Below, piece by piece: positions 35,878-49,930 of a stretch of 64,000 bases of DNA; position 1 is the first letter of the stretch; each line of letters begins with the position of its first letter. A program made the translations under genes and the position numbers. The notes beneath the pieces were generated by a model. That model was not told the DNA's origin, made no database searches, and saw only the letters and a list, made by a program, of their open reading frames with translations. Origin of the DNA: Paralvinella palmiformis (lineage: Eukaryota; Annelida; Polychaeta; Terebellida; Alvinellidae); the NCBI GenBank assembly GCA_025642065.1, contig JAODUP010000084.1, forward strand, positions 746,001-810,000, in the 5' to 3' direction.

Positions 35878-38800
35878 GGAGGAGGAGAATGGTGGCGGTT
35901 CTCGTAAGCGAACAATTTCTGAAGTTGAAGATGGTGTCCCTGAAGGTAATGCTGTGTGTCTTTTTCAGTCATATTCATTATCATATATTGCCACGGTAAT
36001 CCACACTAAACAATAAATACTAAAAAAAGATTAATTATTCGTATGTATTCTGTATTATCGCCCACTTTCGGTATATCTGATACCAGATTCGAGCTTTAAT
36101 ATTATATACTTACTTAAGAATTCAGCTTGGCTTTGTAATTGAAGACAATATCCTGGTCGCTCCAGTCCTAATATTTCACTATTTGTCTAGGCGATTCTTG
36201 AAAGAATTAATGCTGGGGGCTTCAGCTACCTCCCTAGGCCTAGGCAGACTAGTTGATGAATAGTGTCTCCTTTGTTTAATCATAATGTATGTGTAACCTT
36301 TGTGTTTTCAGTTTGTCTTCCAATGGTCATTCGTTTACACTTGTCTGGATTAAATTTTAAGAGCCATGTATTGCTCCATTCCTATAATTCCTGTTCCATT
36401 ATACATCCAGTACGCAATATACAATTTTGGATTTTGTACTTTATTAGGAAGATGATTATGATCATTGTACACTATTAATCATTTAATGTATAAATGTGTA
36501 TTATTTATACTATAATTAGAGATCTAGTTGTTGCTACTCTTCAGACTTCTGCCTTTTCTCCTAATAAGGCTAATAACTATTTCAATTAAACCCACTAAGA
36601 CTAAGTGAGTAAGTCACTATACTTTACATAGATTATCAATATGTCTAAACAGCATGGAAGTTTCGGGGAGACTTGCGGGCTTAATTGAAACAATAGTTAG
36701 GGGAAAGGCCGAAGAGTGGCAACAACTGTATCAATCCCCTGACCAAAGATCATAAAAAGAAAATAATAAGAAGTCTGAAGTAACTCGGCATTGCATTCCA
36801 CCTCAAATGCCAAATAGTAGATCTAACATAAGTGGGTGATATTTTATTCAAAGTGTCTATAGGTACAGACCTGGACGTGCAATTTTATAGCTATTGGTCC
36901 TGCACATTTCCAGTTTCTGGTTGGTTTATAATTTACGGTTTCCGTGGGGTATATAATGCACATGTGGCCAGCAGGCAAGCTGTGCTGAATAAGCGACCGC
37001 CTGAGGATTCTCCCGGAAAACAAAGCAGAAGCAAGCAAACCAAGTGTCACAGGTTCAATCCCAGCAAGAGGTCGAAACTTTTCCAGAGATTAATTTCTTG
37101 GCTCACAACATCCGTTCCATCCAAATCATTGCTGATAAATCACTTCTTGAATGATTTGGTAATAATGCCGGGGTTGATTTAATCCCAGACCATTTTCACC
37201 CACTGTGTAACAATAGGTAACAACAGCTGCTTCTGTGCGTATGTTTCCGTAATGCTGCTTGAAGTAGTTTATTACTATTAGTAGTTCCGATGCACCAGCT
37301 TTGGAAGTAATTAACACATTGTTTGTGGTAATCATTTCCCTTTGATGTGGCTTCTATTGTCATTCTTTGCCTGGCCTCATTTATCTTTTCATTCAGTTAC
37401 ACATGCTGACATATTTCGATAGTAATGGCACATCTTAGATGGACCAAAAATCTGTCTCTAATTGTTTATGGAGGCGACCGCATTGGTAATAGTGAGGCCG
37501 TTTTCATGTCTCAGCTGATTTGGACCTACACCTATGTGGTCATGTCACTAATTAGAGCATCGAATTAAATAATCATGACGGTTATCACGATTGAGTTTAG
37601 CTTCAAAAGACAACAGCGAAAACATACCTAATTCATTCATTTATTGTTCATATATTCATTTTTAATGTTAAAAAAAACAATATTATTGTATTTTCCCCTA
37701 AATTATGTCAAATATTACCTTCCCTTTTAGTCTGGCCCACGTGTAAGACACACTTACTTTTGGTGGCAATTTCGTGGTATCAAAAGTGCGGCCTATACAC
37801 GAGTATATACAGTATACACCATTACTATCACTTTCTCCCCATCACTCACAGAAAAGCAATACATAAAGGTGGAGTCAAAACTCTTGAGTGTAGTCTCTGC
37901 CAGAGGAAGCTTTACATCACACTGTTTTAGTCAACTCACTGGTATGGCAGTGGCATTTAACCTGGTTATCCACAGATGATGTAGTGAACCAAGAGATTTA
38001 TCCTTTGATAAAGGGGTTATCATCAACATCCTTTGACAGCAAGTGCAACACAGTTAGCCAACAGGCCACCAGAGCTTACAAATGTTTCCTGGATAATTCA
38101 GTCTAAATTACACTTTAGCCAGTGATTAAATCATGCAAATGGGTTTTAGTTTGATAATGATGTTAATTTATCTTGGAAAACTTCTTGATTTTAAACATAA
38201 TCAATAAATTCAGACACTCAGTCAGTGGTGAGTTATTTAGTAGTGGTGTGTATTTACTTTTTAAAATTTGTATAACTTTTAATACTAACATTAAATTGGC
38301 TAAAACAGGAGTAACATTTATATACATACATGTATGTTAAATACACTCTAAGTCTGTTATATCTACACTTTTTTGTACAGTTTCACAGCTGTTTTGATTG
38401 TTTACTAATATTAAATCATTTAAAATTTGGACACCAATCAAGATATGATACATTATTATTTGAATTGTTTAATGTATTGTGAACATATTCACAAATGTAT
38501 ATTATTAGCACTTTGTTAGATGTTTATCTTTCTGGATGAGGGCTTGAGGATGTGAATTTTCCACTGTCTTTGAGGGGGTTTGAACTGATACATACTAGGC
38601 CATAGTGTCATTCAAGCTGAATGATTTAGAATTCATTGATAGATTCAATCATAATGCAAAATAGCTAAAGATAAATGATGGCCAAAAAATCATCATCTAA
38701 TCAGTATTATTATCTTAAGATCATTAATTGCCAAATTCGATTTGGAATGTTATCTGCATCAACGGAATCATATTCGGTGTAGTTATTTAGATGAAAAGAG

Positions 38801-41800
38801 AAACTGGATACTTTAGCTTGTTCTATAATAAAAATACGATTGTCTTTTTGGAGGGGGGAGTTTGTTATAAACCTTTTTTTAAACTGCTTTGCAAAACATT
38901 AATTAATGGCGTAAATAATGTTTATGTTAATATAACATCATGCCAGGCGTGTATACAAAGCTGAAAATTTAGTTCAGGATAGTACAGTGTGGCCTCAAGA
39001 ATCTGATATTCTTTAAGACAGCCTAAAATCCCAGGATACCAGATAATTATTTACTGCGTTGGAGAATTAATTTTGGCATTAATAATTGTAATGCAAAATC
39101 TAATTATCAGTGATTAGTATCATTATTATTAGTATTGTTTTTCAGGTGGCAGATCATCTGGAATTGATAAGCGAAGTCGAAATTGTCCCTACCTGGACAC
39201 AATAAACAGGTAAAATGTGCCCAGAATTGAAAACATTACTAGGTCAAAAATCTTTGTAAGAATTTATGTACTAGACATCAAAGAAACCTGAAAGAATGAG
39301 ACCACAGTTAGAATGTAAACATTATGTATCTTTTGTTAGATTATTTCATGAAGGTGTTATATTTTATACAGCACATATTTATTTTCAGCAAATTGTTGAT
39401 TTTATTTCTTGATATGACAATGCATTCAGCCTTTACAATAGCAGCCGATGCTATAAGTCATCTATTTTACAGTCCCTCGTCACCTATTGTATTGGCATAA
39501 AATCGGTCAGCTGTTTTGGCGAAAAGGTGGCTTATATAAGTTATAATGCACCAAATACCCCTATTTTCCCGACTTTTTCAGGGGAGAGCCCCTAACCCCA
39601 CCCCCCTCCAGTGGAGAAGAACCACTACTGTGTTAGTATTACTACCACTACCCCCTCCCCTCAATGCTGCAGCAATGGCGTCACTGTATTTTTACAGGCC
39701 ACCACAGGTGAGCTGCTGCCTACTTTTTGTAAGGGGTCATCTACTCTATTCCCTACTGTTAAATTATATAATTTGCCGAAGTAATTTGGTTTTGGTTGTA
39801 TTGAGAAAACTATTAGATATTTTTAAGTATCTAGTAGGTGTTGCAGTGACTAGATAATCTAGGTGATTGTTGAATCAGTGGAAAATTAATTTGATTTGTT
39901 CATGTGGCGGGAAAAGACGTAGTGAGTAAAAAGATGGTGCTGTTGCTATGTTACAGGTCATCTGCCATTTTGCATGAAACTTGAGTTCAGTAGGCCTTAC
40001 AGAGTTAAGTGTTAAACAATGCCTGCAGCAAAGGGAATGTGCAAATTTAGGGAGAAATGGTTACAAATCACCGAATACAAGGAGAGGGTGTGCCATGATC
40101 CAACTGACAAAAATTGCCTGGTGCGATGCAAATATTATATCAAATCGATAAATGTCGGCAACAGCAACCAATTTAATTTGGATAGTCAAATCAAAAGTAC
40201 AGCTTGAAAGAAAAGCATACCTGCACTGCATGCTGGTTACACCACAAACAGTTTAGTAATATTATACCTAAAATTCAAATTTTATTCTCAAAAAGTAATT
40301 CAGAAGAAAGATTTAGATCTAGTAATACAAGGATGTATATCCAAATACGCAATTGCGTATAAAAAATCTTGCATATTGATTTATAGAATGGTTATTTTGG
40401 TGCGATGCATTCCACTCACCCATTCAATATGTTGTGCATAAAACGAATGACCCTAGCTGTTTCCCACACCCCGCCACATGAATTGGATTCAGTATTCCCA
40501 ATATTTGCTTATCAACAAAACTGCCATAAATCTGTCCATGTGCACTATTATTTTAGGTATCTAATATATCAGTTTATAGATCCTTAATTCAATTTATTAA
40601 CCAACAATGAGACAATATTTCAGAGAACTTATATGTCAGGTTACAAGTAAATAATAAAACAAGAATAAAAGAACATTGTAATATATATATATATACATGA
40701 CATTCATTTTTTAATACTTAAAGACGGTACATATGTAATTTGAATATGGATGGGTGGGTGGGCTAATATATTAATTTAGTTAAACATTTGTACAATGATA
40801 CATTAAAAAAAAAAATTTAACATTGGCTTAAATGTTCAAATGCCATTTTAACATATTGGGAAAATGGTATGTTTTGTTGCTTGCTATTAGCTCCTTGATT
40901 TGGTGTGTAATTAATATTTATAATGATAGGTTAAATATCTGTACAGTAGACACATGATATGACGTGATAAATTGGTCTCATAAGCAAATGAACTGATAAA
41001 TTAAATACATAGATAGCTGAAATATATACCCTTGAAAATTCCAAGAAACCCTTGAATCTAATTGTTGGTGGTTTGTATGAACCCTGGCTTTGATATACTG
41101 CATTGTTTCACAGACAATTATGCAAGAAGTGTTCATTTATAAATTATGCCAATAAATATAACAAGGAATGGCATTGTAATTGAGATGTTTTTTAATTCTG
41201 ATCTACAGGTCGCTACTGGATTTTGATTTTGAAAAGCTCTGTTCTGTGTCATTATCACATTTGAATGTGTACGCATGCCTCGTATGCGGCAAGTACTTTC
41301 AAGGTTAGTATTCTTCATGATATTAAGCAGTTGTTATTTCTCTTCACTTTTCAATGACAAAGGGGTTTTTGTTTTGTCGATAGTTCTATTTAGTGAGTAC
41401 TGTCTATTTGTTTTCCCATGTTTTATATCATTTACATTATGTAAACATTTTACTTATTTTAGGTCGAGGGATAAAATCTCATGCCTATACCCACAGCGTG
41501 CAGGATGGACATCATGTCTTCCTTAATCTTGGCACCAAGAAGTTTTATTGTCTTCCTGATAATTACCAGATCATTGATCAGTCATTAGAAGATATTGTGG
41601 TTGGTTTTACGCTAGAATAAAAACAACTTTCCTCTTTTCTGTTATATCTGTTATGTCCCGGTCCATTTCTGATGATGTATCTATTTCTATCTCAAACAAA
41701 CTTAATTATTCACGTGGAGTAAATAAACATTCTTATATGTAGCTTACAATAATCATTAATTAATTTTAAATTAACCTAGATCCATTTATGAAATATCACG

Positions 41801-44800
41801 TTATAACTGTCCGTGAAAACCATTAACAGAAACCACTACATATTTTCCATAATGAGAATTAGTATCATTAACTAACAAAGATCAAATAGACATAATCAAT
41901 TTGATAATTTACCCTTCTCTGTATATAAAGTTATCAGTGCACAGAAGATTATTGGTGTCCTATAATAGAGAGCTTATTATTGTCATTGTTTAGTTAGTTT
42001 GTTTTGTTTTGTTTCAGTATGTGCTCAATCCAACATTCCTGCCACAACATATCTCGCAATTGGATGTGACAGCCAAGATGTCCAGAGCTTATGATGGCAC
42101 AACTTACCTTCCTGGTTTGTTGCTCAGCATCTCATTATCAAAGTTTTATATCAGTTCTGATGATTCTCTAATCTCTGTTATATGGCCATTTAATTACTGG
42201 TTTGTTAAATTATACTTCCAGGTATAGTTGGACTTAACAACATCAAGGCTAATGATTACTGTAATGTGGTTTTACAGGTAAGTTTTGTTTTGATGTTGCA
42301 AGTCTCACTACTGTAAATATTGTTAATAGAGTTAATATGTTGCTTTTAAAAATACCACAATTAAAAGATAGCTATAAATATATACATAGTTTTGTTGCAG
42401 TGACTTAGGGACTGGTGAGCTATTACATGTTTGAACATGAAAATATGCTTCTCTGATGAGTAACTCGGAGACTGTATAAATAATTCATTATTCTCTATAC
42501 CTTTGACTTATCCCACACTGCTAAAATACACATACAGAACACACTTATTCATGTAATGGTTGGTGTGTGTGTATGTATATATATATATATATATATATAT
42601 AAACATGCATGTAAGCCTTGATTCCTATATATGTGTAGACTCTACAATGCCTCATTATAATTGTTTTCCACTCTTGTCAAATTAATTATTCCCGGTACAT
42701 TATTAACATTCTTTTAAAAGGAATTTGTTGTTTACATTCCCGCTGATACAGGCTCTGTCTCATGTCATACCGCTAAGAAACTACTTCTTGAGAGAGGAGA
42801 ATTACAAACACATTAGACGGCCTCCTGGTGACCAGATGTTTCTTCTCGTACAGAGATTTGGAGAACTGATACGTAAACTCTGGAATCCTCGTAATTTCAA
42901 GGCTCACGTCAGTCCACATGAGATGTTGCAAGCTGTTGTATTGTGTAGCAAGAAACGATTTCAAATCACGGAGCAGGGTCAGTCGCTAATAATTTAATCT
43001 GTTATATAGCCACTCCTGTCTGTTTACGGGAGTCGGAATCTTTGTATATCAACATGCCTTGGTTCCATATTGTTTGTTCGGATTTTCAACTTTTGATTTC
43101 TCTTTGTTCATTTCAATTTACTCTCTTCCTCTGGTGTTTTATTGTCACTTCTGATGTTAGGATCTTAATGATTACTATTCTAATTTTTATGTTATTTAAA
43201 CTGATTTTCCTCCTTTGGGCACTGATTATGGTCAGTAATTGTCATCGTGTGGTGTGTTTCAAATGTGTAAAGCTTAATGTTGTCTATCCCTTTCTAAGCT
43301 TATTCGTAACTGACATCTGGCATTACCATGTTGATGTAGTCTAATTGGTAGCCTAGTTTGCTATTCTTGATATCTCTAAGATGTTTCATCTTACACTTTC
43401 TCATTACCTATGGCGCTTGCATGGTTAATTTTGCTTACCATGTTCACAGAAGTGGCTATAAAACAACAACATTTCACATTTTATAACTGAGGTCCTCAAA
43501 CTAGGTGGCTTCCTCTGGTCATGCACATGGATGTATGTTTTCTGAGCAGCTCACAGGGAAGCTGTATTTGAAGATGGGGGTCAAAATACTTTGAGCATAA
43601 TCACTGACATCTTCACAGAATTGTCTCTGCCATATACCGTGATTGTTCATCCATAATGAGGGATACCTTATCCAAAGTTGTGAGCTAAGAAATTGTTCTC
43701 TGGATTGGTTTGTCTATCATAACAATTGTTGAGTGACCTGGGTGAACTCTTGCATAGTGTAGTGGTTAGAGGGCACCATACTGCAAACCTCTAAATGTGA
43801 GTTTGACTCAAAGTAACCATCCCTGTGGGATCTTTCCTGGGCAGTGCCCCCTTAGCCGTATGTCACAGATATGACCAATGCTACCAACTGGTCATGCCCA
43901 CTACCCAGGAGAATCAACTGAAGGATTAAGTGAACTACTATTTTAAGTATTTGTCATTTTGTTTTAAGATGATACATGGTCAATAAAACCAATTCTGGCT
44001 TTAAGTATTGATTTTAATATCTTAAAATGACTAATATCAAGACACAAAAAAATTTGTTAATGGTTATTATAACAATTTGAAGAGACTGTCACTTTCTGTT
44101 CTATGTATCGAACATTTGTTGAATGGGGTTTTATGTTGCGCAGGCATTGAAACCTGTTCGTCCATATTTTTAAACAGGCACACAGTTTGTCAGAAATTGA
44201 CAATGTAACATTAACAGTAGGTCTTGTAATGCCTGATTCTCCCAGTAAGCCCACTGATTTTGTTCAGTGGGTTGTCTTTACTCTAACAAAGTTGACAAAA
44301 TGTATCTAGTTTAGTTTTATGCAATCCCAGCTTTACAGTATATGAATCTCTGATAAAAATGAGCTAATTGGACTGTCCAATTTAGACAGTTTTGCATGTA
44401 AATACTTTTTAAACTGGAAATGGTGTATAAAGTTTCCTTATAAAATAAGGATTTTGAAATTATTTAAAATTGAATAATAATGGATAATTTCAGGTAATAT
44501 TAACCACTAAACTTTTAATCACAAAAATATATAAAATTTTCAGGTTTTGATTTAAATTCAGATCAATATAAGTAATGGAGCCTGCATTTGAAATATAAAT
44601 GTTTGTATAAGCACATCACTGGATTCAAGTCTACATTGTCTTCTTCAGCAAATAGTCGAGGGGTATATGATATTTTTAGGGCCACTTTGGTGCACATGGT
44701 AGGCTAAATGGGCTGAGCATCCTCCAAAGGTAGTGAAGCAAAGTCAAAGATGAAACACCCTTCAGATATGCCAATGTCAAGATATGAACTCAGGTTGTAG

Positions 44801-45384
44801 TGATCTGTGATCCAATACGCTACCAGTTAGGTCATGGAGACCCCCCTAGTGGTGTATATGATTTTGTATATCTGTGTATGTTAAGTACAATGGTGAATAA
44901 TATTTAGGATTATTGCTTAATAATTAACTTTCCCCTGAAGTCTCCATAACAATTAACATTGTTATTGTTTTTTTATTTTATTAACAGAAGTACTGATTAT
45001 TGATACATAATCATACATTGCATATATTCATGCACAATACAGATAGCAATAATGTGCTATTAAACCAGTTTTGTGTGTGTATATATACAGGGTTCGCACA
45101 GGTCCTTGAAAACCTGGAAAGTCCTGGAATTTGAAAAATTTGATTCCAGGCCCCTGGAAAGTCCTGGAATTTTTGTAGAGGTTCTTGAAAGTCCTGGAAT
45201 TTGGACAGATAGATCTATATTTCTAATCATAAGTGTACAGGAATTCAGTCATTACACTTCTTCCTAAATATGGGTGTATCTTTGTGCATTAAAAGTTTGT
45301 GAATTCATTGAAACGGTCCTTGAATTTGACATTGGAAAGTCCTGGAAAGTCCTGGAATCTGAGATGTCAAAATGTGTATGAACC

Positions 45385-45430
<46 letters not shown>

Positions 45431-45939
45431 CTGGGAGTAGATCATTATTGAGTATGTATGTTTCAAGTACAGGTGAAAATACACTAATGGCTGTTATTTT
45501 AACCTGGTTTATCTCCTGTCATTTTGTAATATATTGTTTATCTTTCAAATGTTGGGCTAAGACCATTATTTGTTATTCCAATATATCTCTTTGAGGTATT
45601 CGTTTCTTCATCTTTTATCCAGCTTTTGATAGTTCACCCAGTCACATGATTCTTATGTATGACATTCGAACCATTATACATCATCAAATGGGTGAAGTCA
45701 CATGTTCAACACAGTGCTTGTCATTGAATCATTGATAGCTGATTCTAGAGATATGTTTTTCCTTCCCTCAAGTTGTGTTTGACTTTATGTATTAATGTGT
45801 GAACTTTGCCCTATTACAACAAGACAATTAACAGACACATAATCAGAATCCATTCATAATATAGTTTGATTTTGGAGTGTGAAATGTAGAGATTTTCTGT
45901 TAAGAATATTGTGACCACCAATCCAAGGATATCAGAGTA

Positions 45940-45982
<43 letters not shown>

Positions 45983-46419
45983 CCACTTGATCAGAGGTTT
46001 ATATGGAGTACTTAATATTATTTTGTGTACACAGTCATCTAATTATTTGACTAATCTATTCTCCAGGTGATTGCGTTGAATTCCTCTCATGGTTCTTGAA
46101 TGCCATGCACCTCAGCTTAAATGGCACAAAGAAGCTCAGTAGCAGCATTATAAGCAAGACATTTAGAGGCAAAATGAAAGTTTACTCACGTAAAATTCCA
46201 CCTGTGGATATGGTAAGGAAAACAATTTTATTTACTAAAACATACCGGTATTAACAGAAATTTCATATTAATTCTGATTATTTGTTTATAGACTGAAGAG
46301 GAAAAAGCAAAGCTGTTGGAAACAGATGAATTTACATGTAAGAACAATATTTTAAATTGTGTACAATGTAATTTTAGTACCATCTAAATGTACTCATATT
46401 GCCTGCATAATACATTAAA

Positions 46420-46463
<44 letters not shown>

Positions 46464-49400
46464 TGTACAAATATGTACTGATTATTTGTGAAATGTAATA
46501 ATATTTACTACAATTATTTAGTAGATATATTATTTTCACTTATTGTAATGAAGAAACATGCTACTGATATATATTTACATACGTATGTTTCTCCATTCCC
46601 ATCTGAATACATTGCAGATTAATAAAGTTAGGTATTCTTTACCTACTGATTAAATCTGAATCTGATTGTTACATTTATATGCCATCCAAATATGAGTTTT
46701 CCATGGGCTGTGGGGCTGAAAATAGCTTTAAAATACATAATTAATTTCAAGACGTATTCTGATTAGTTCCATTGCTGTCAATGGATCTCAGCCCATTTTA
46801 CCGCAGTTCTTAAGTTTGAAAGAGCGGGGAGAGAGCTAAAGGTCTAATTTCTGGATTGTAAGAAAATAACAGTTGGTATGCCAATAAACCAATTACAGAT
46901 ATAATACACATATAGTTAATGCTAGGGTTTCCTTTAAAACATATTGCTATTGAAAGGTCCAAGATACTATTTGTGCATTACATTCATGTATGTGATTGAT
47001 TGATTGATTTAAACAGCAGAGACCATGGAAGAGATACCCTTTACGTATCTGACTTGTGACCTGCCACCCCCTCCTCTATACCCGGATGAGATGAGAGAGA
47101 ACATCATTCCTCAAGTACCGATCTTCTCAATCCTCAACAAATTTAATGGCATCATCGAAAAAGAGTACAAAACAGCAAAGTTCTCTACCATGAGGAGGTT
47201 TGAGCTAACTAATCTACCACCATACATAATATTATGTATTAAGGTGAGATTGTTCACAAAATTAAATAACTGTCCCTGATTTTAATGATATGACAGAAAT
47301 TAAAATATTTATGGCAGTCGTAGAGATTTTATAAACTTGTATACATCACCTTGAACTAAAACTATTGGATTTAAGCAGTCATGGAAAGGTAAACTGTTCA
47401 GTGATTAGATTAGAATTGCTCTGTATTTATTTCAATCATAATGGGTTTTTTTCAGCGTTTCACCAAGAATTTCTTCATACTGGAAAAGAACAGAACAATA
47501 GTAAACTTTCCTGTCAAGTGAGTATGAATTCTTGTGGATTTGACTAATTTCTGTATTTTAATGGCTAGGATATTAATCTGTTATTAGCTGATATAAAGAT
47601 TTGTGTAAACATGGTAAAATGGTGCCTTTCTTCATTTAATTTTCTTTTCGTTGTTGTCACAGAGGTATCGATTTTGGTGAGCTCTTGTCTCCAGAGGTGC
47701 GTGCAAAACATCCAAGTACAGTGTATGATCTTGTAGCTAACGTCATACATGATGGTGAGCCAGGCCCTGGTAATGGTACATACAGGATCCATGTGCTCCA
47801 CAGGGTATGCTATATAATTATGTCAATTAGATGATTTTAACCTAGATGCAATTTAGAATCTTATGTTCATTTTCCATCGCATTATAATTTCCAACATAAT
47901 TAATCGGTTTACAATTTATTTCCAAACATAATACCATAGATTGTAATTTTTATGTATTTTGGCATTAGATTTATTTCAATGTTCCTATTACTAGAATATT
48001 AAACTTTATATGTATGGTGTTATATTAACATCAGGGTAGTGGAAAATGGTATGAACTTCAAGATTTACACGTGGCTGATATACTGCCTCAGATGATTACA
48101 CTGTCAGAGTCCTATGTACAGGTAAAGAGTTGTACCCTTTCTTCTGTAGCTTCATTAGAACTGTTTTTATTTGCTTTCTGTTATAAGGCCACTCACTGTT
48201 AATTATGTATTTAGATAAACTGTTAATTTTGCATCTCATTTTGAAAATTGTCCATCCATAAAAGTTTTGTTTACTTTTTTAGTTTCTTACCGGATTAATT
48301 ACTGGTCAAAAGCTCTGTGTTAAAAAAAATCTTTACGTGAAGTTGTATCATCTGTTTAAATGTTTAATGCCTCTTTTTAAAGTTATCTCCAAAAATAAAG
48401 TCAGCTTCATATATTTCTTTTCCTATATAAATTGCTGCAAAACATCATTTTGTTTCTTGCATTATTGTTTAAAATCTGCATCTGATAATTCTGATAATAA
48501 GTCATCAGAGATTATTTGGGTTGTGTATACTTCAGTTGGAATAGCTTTAAATGATAATAATAAATTAAAAGTCTTAGAATTCCAGTTTTATTGTCAGTTA
48601 AAACTAATTTAAAAAGACAGCAAACATGAAATCCACATGACAATAAATAATAATAATAATAACAATGTGAATCTGTTGTGTTGTCTTAGCACAGAAAAAT
48701 GTTTTTAGCATACTTACATAGAATGAACCATTCAAAGACACTACACTGAAATCACTCAATAACACACAATGTATATCTGGATATTTCAAGAAGATATAGA
48801 TTTTAGTTACTGGCTAAAAATTGATATACACTCAATTTATCAGTTAAACTGACCTAAAGTTAGACAATCAACATAAAGTTGACAGAGATCTAAGTAATGT
48901 AATAATAACAACAATGTAGATTTAGTAAAGTTCTTTTGTGTAGTCGAATCAAGGCAAATTAAATTAAAACATAAAGTATAAATGTAGCCATTTCAAGAAT
49001 ATTTGAAGCAAAATTATAACTAATAAAAATATAAATTTATCTATATTCAATTTGTTGGTTAACATAAAGTACACAGTGTCTAGTATAACTTATATATGTT
49101 AATTTGTTTTCTCTTCTTAATATGACTCCATTGATTAGAGGTTAATTTACCATATACTTTTTCTGTGTGTTTGTGCATTTATGGTGCTATATAGATGATG
49201 CACAGATTGAAAGGTAGATACAATCACGTACACTCACACTGTACTATCACATACAGGCAGAAGTAACAATACCAGTGTTTACGTTCCGTGTTTATCTAAT
49301 GGGATCAAGTCTTGATCTCCCACCCTTCATTCGTTCAGCAAGCCCACTACAGTTAAACAAACAAAAAACTAACGTAAACTCTGGTCCAATCTCATCATAT

Positions 49401-49899
49401 TGACTAAAGTTGACTAATAATTAACTTCTCACTGGATGAGTGTTATGCAAAATTAATAGGAACAGTTACACAGCATGGATGATAAATTTCTACTATCTAG
49501 TGGAATTTTGCTAATTGTATAAAGATCTTGATAAATTCAGTGATTTGTATCAATTGATTGTGAAATGGAAAGGGGGCAGAGTAACCTAGAGAGTTTTTGG
49601 ACACTTAATGATGCTAGTCAAACGTTTTGACTTATATTTTGGTTTATATCTGAGTCAGATAAAAAGTTCTGGTGATGTCAGCTTAATTTGTATTATAAGT
49701 GGTTTCTTTTACCACCAAAATGCACTGTTCTTTGTTGTTATTGTTGCTTGGTCTGAATATCACACAGTAGTACCCTTTGACCTGATTTGTGCCAAATGAA
49801 GCCTAGCAACGTTTGACTTCCATTTGTAAACAATAATGTCTACATTTTACTTTTAATAGAAAATTATGGTATATTCTCTGACATTTAGATGTCATTTGG

Positions 49900-49930
<31 letters not shown>

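Noticed and set aside
43042..43344. 100-codon hydrophobic ORF within USP39 intron 7
   Set aside because: T-rich intronic DNA gives hydrophobic codons by chance; it ends in a SINE and lies between verified exons.
47020..47243. Alternative USP39 exon 10 acceptor at 47020 (CAGCAG)
   Set aside because: Using the second AG creates a TAG stop at the junction; the first AG (exon from 47017) keeps the frame.
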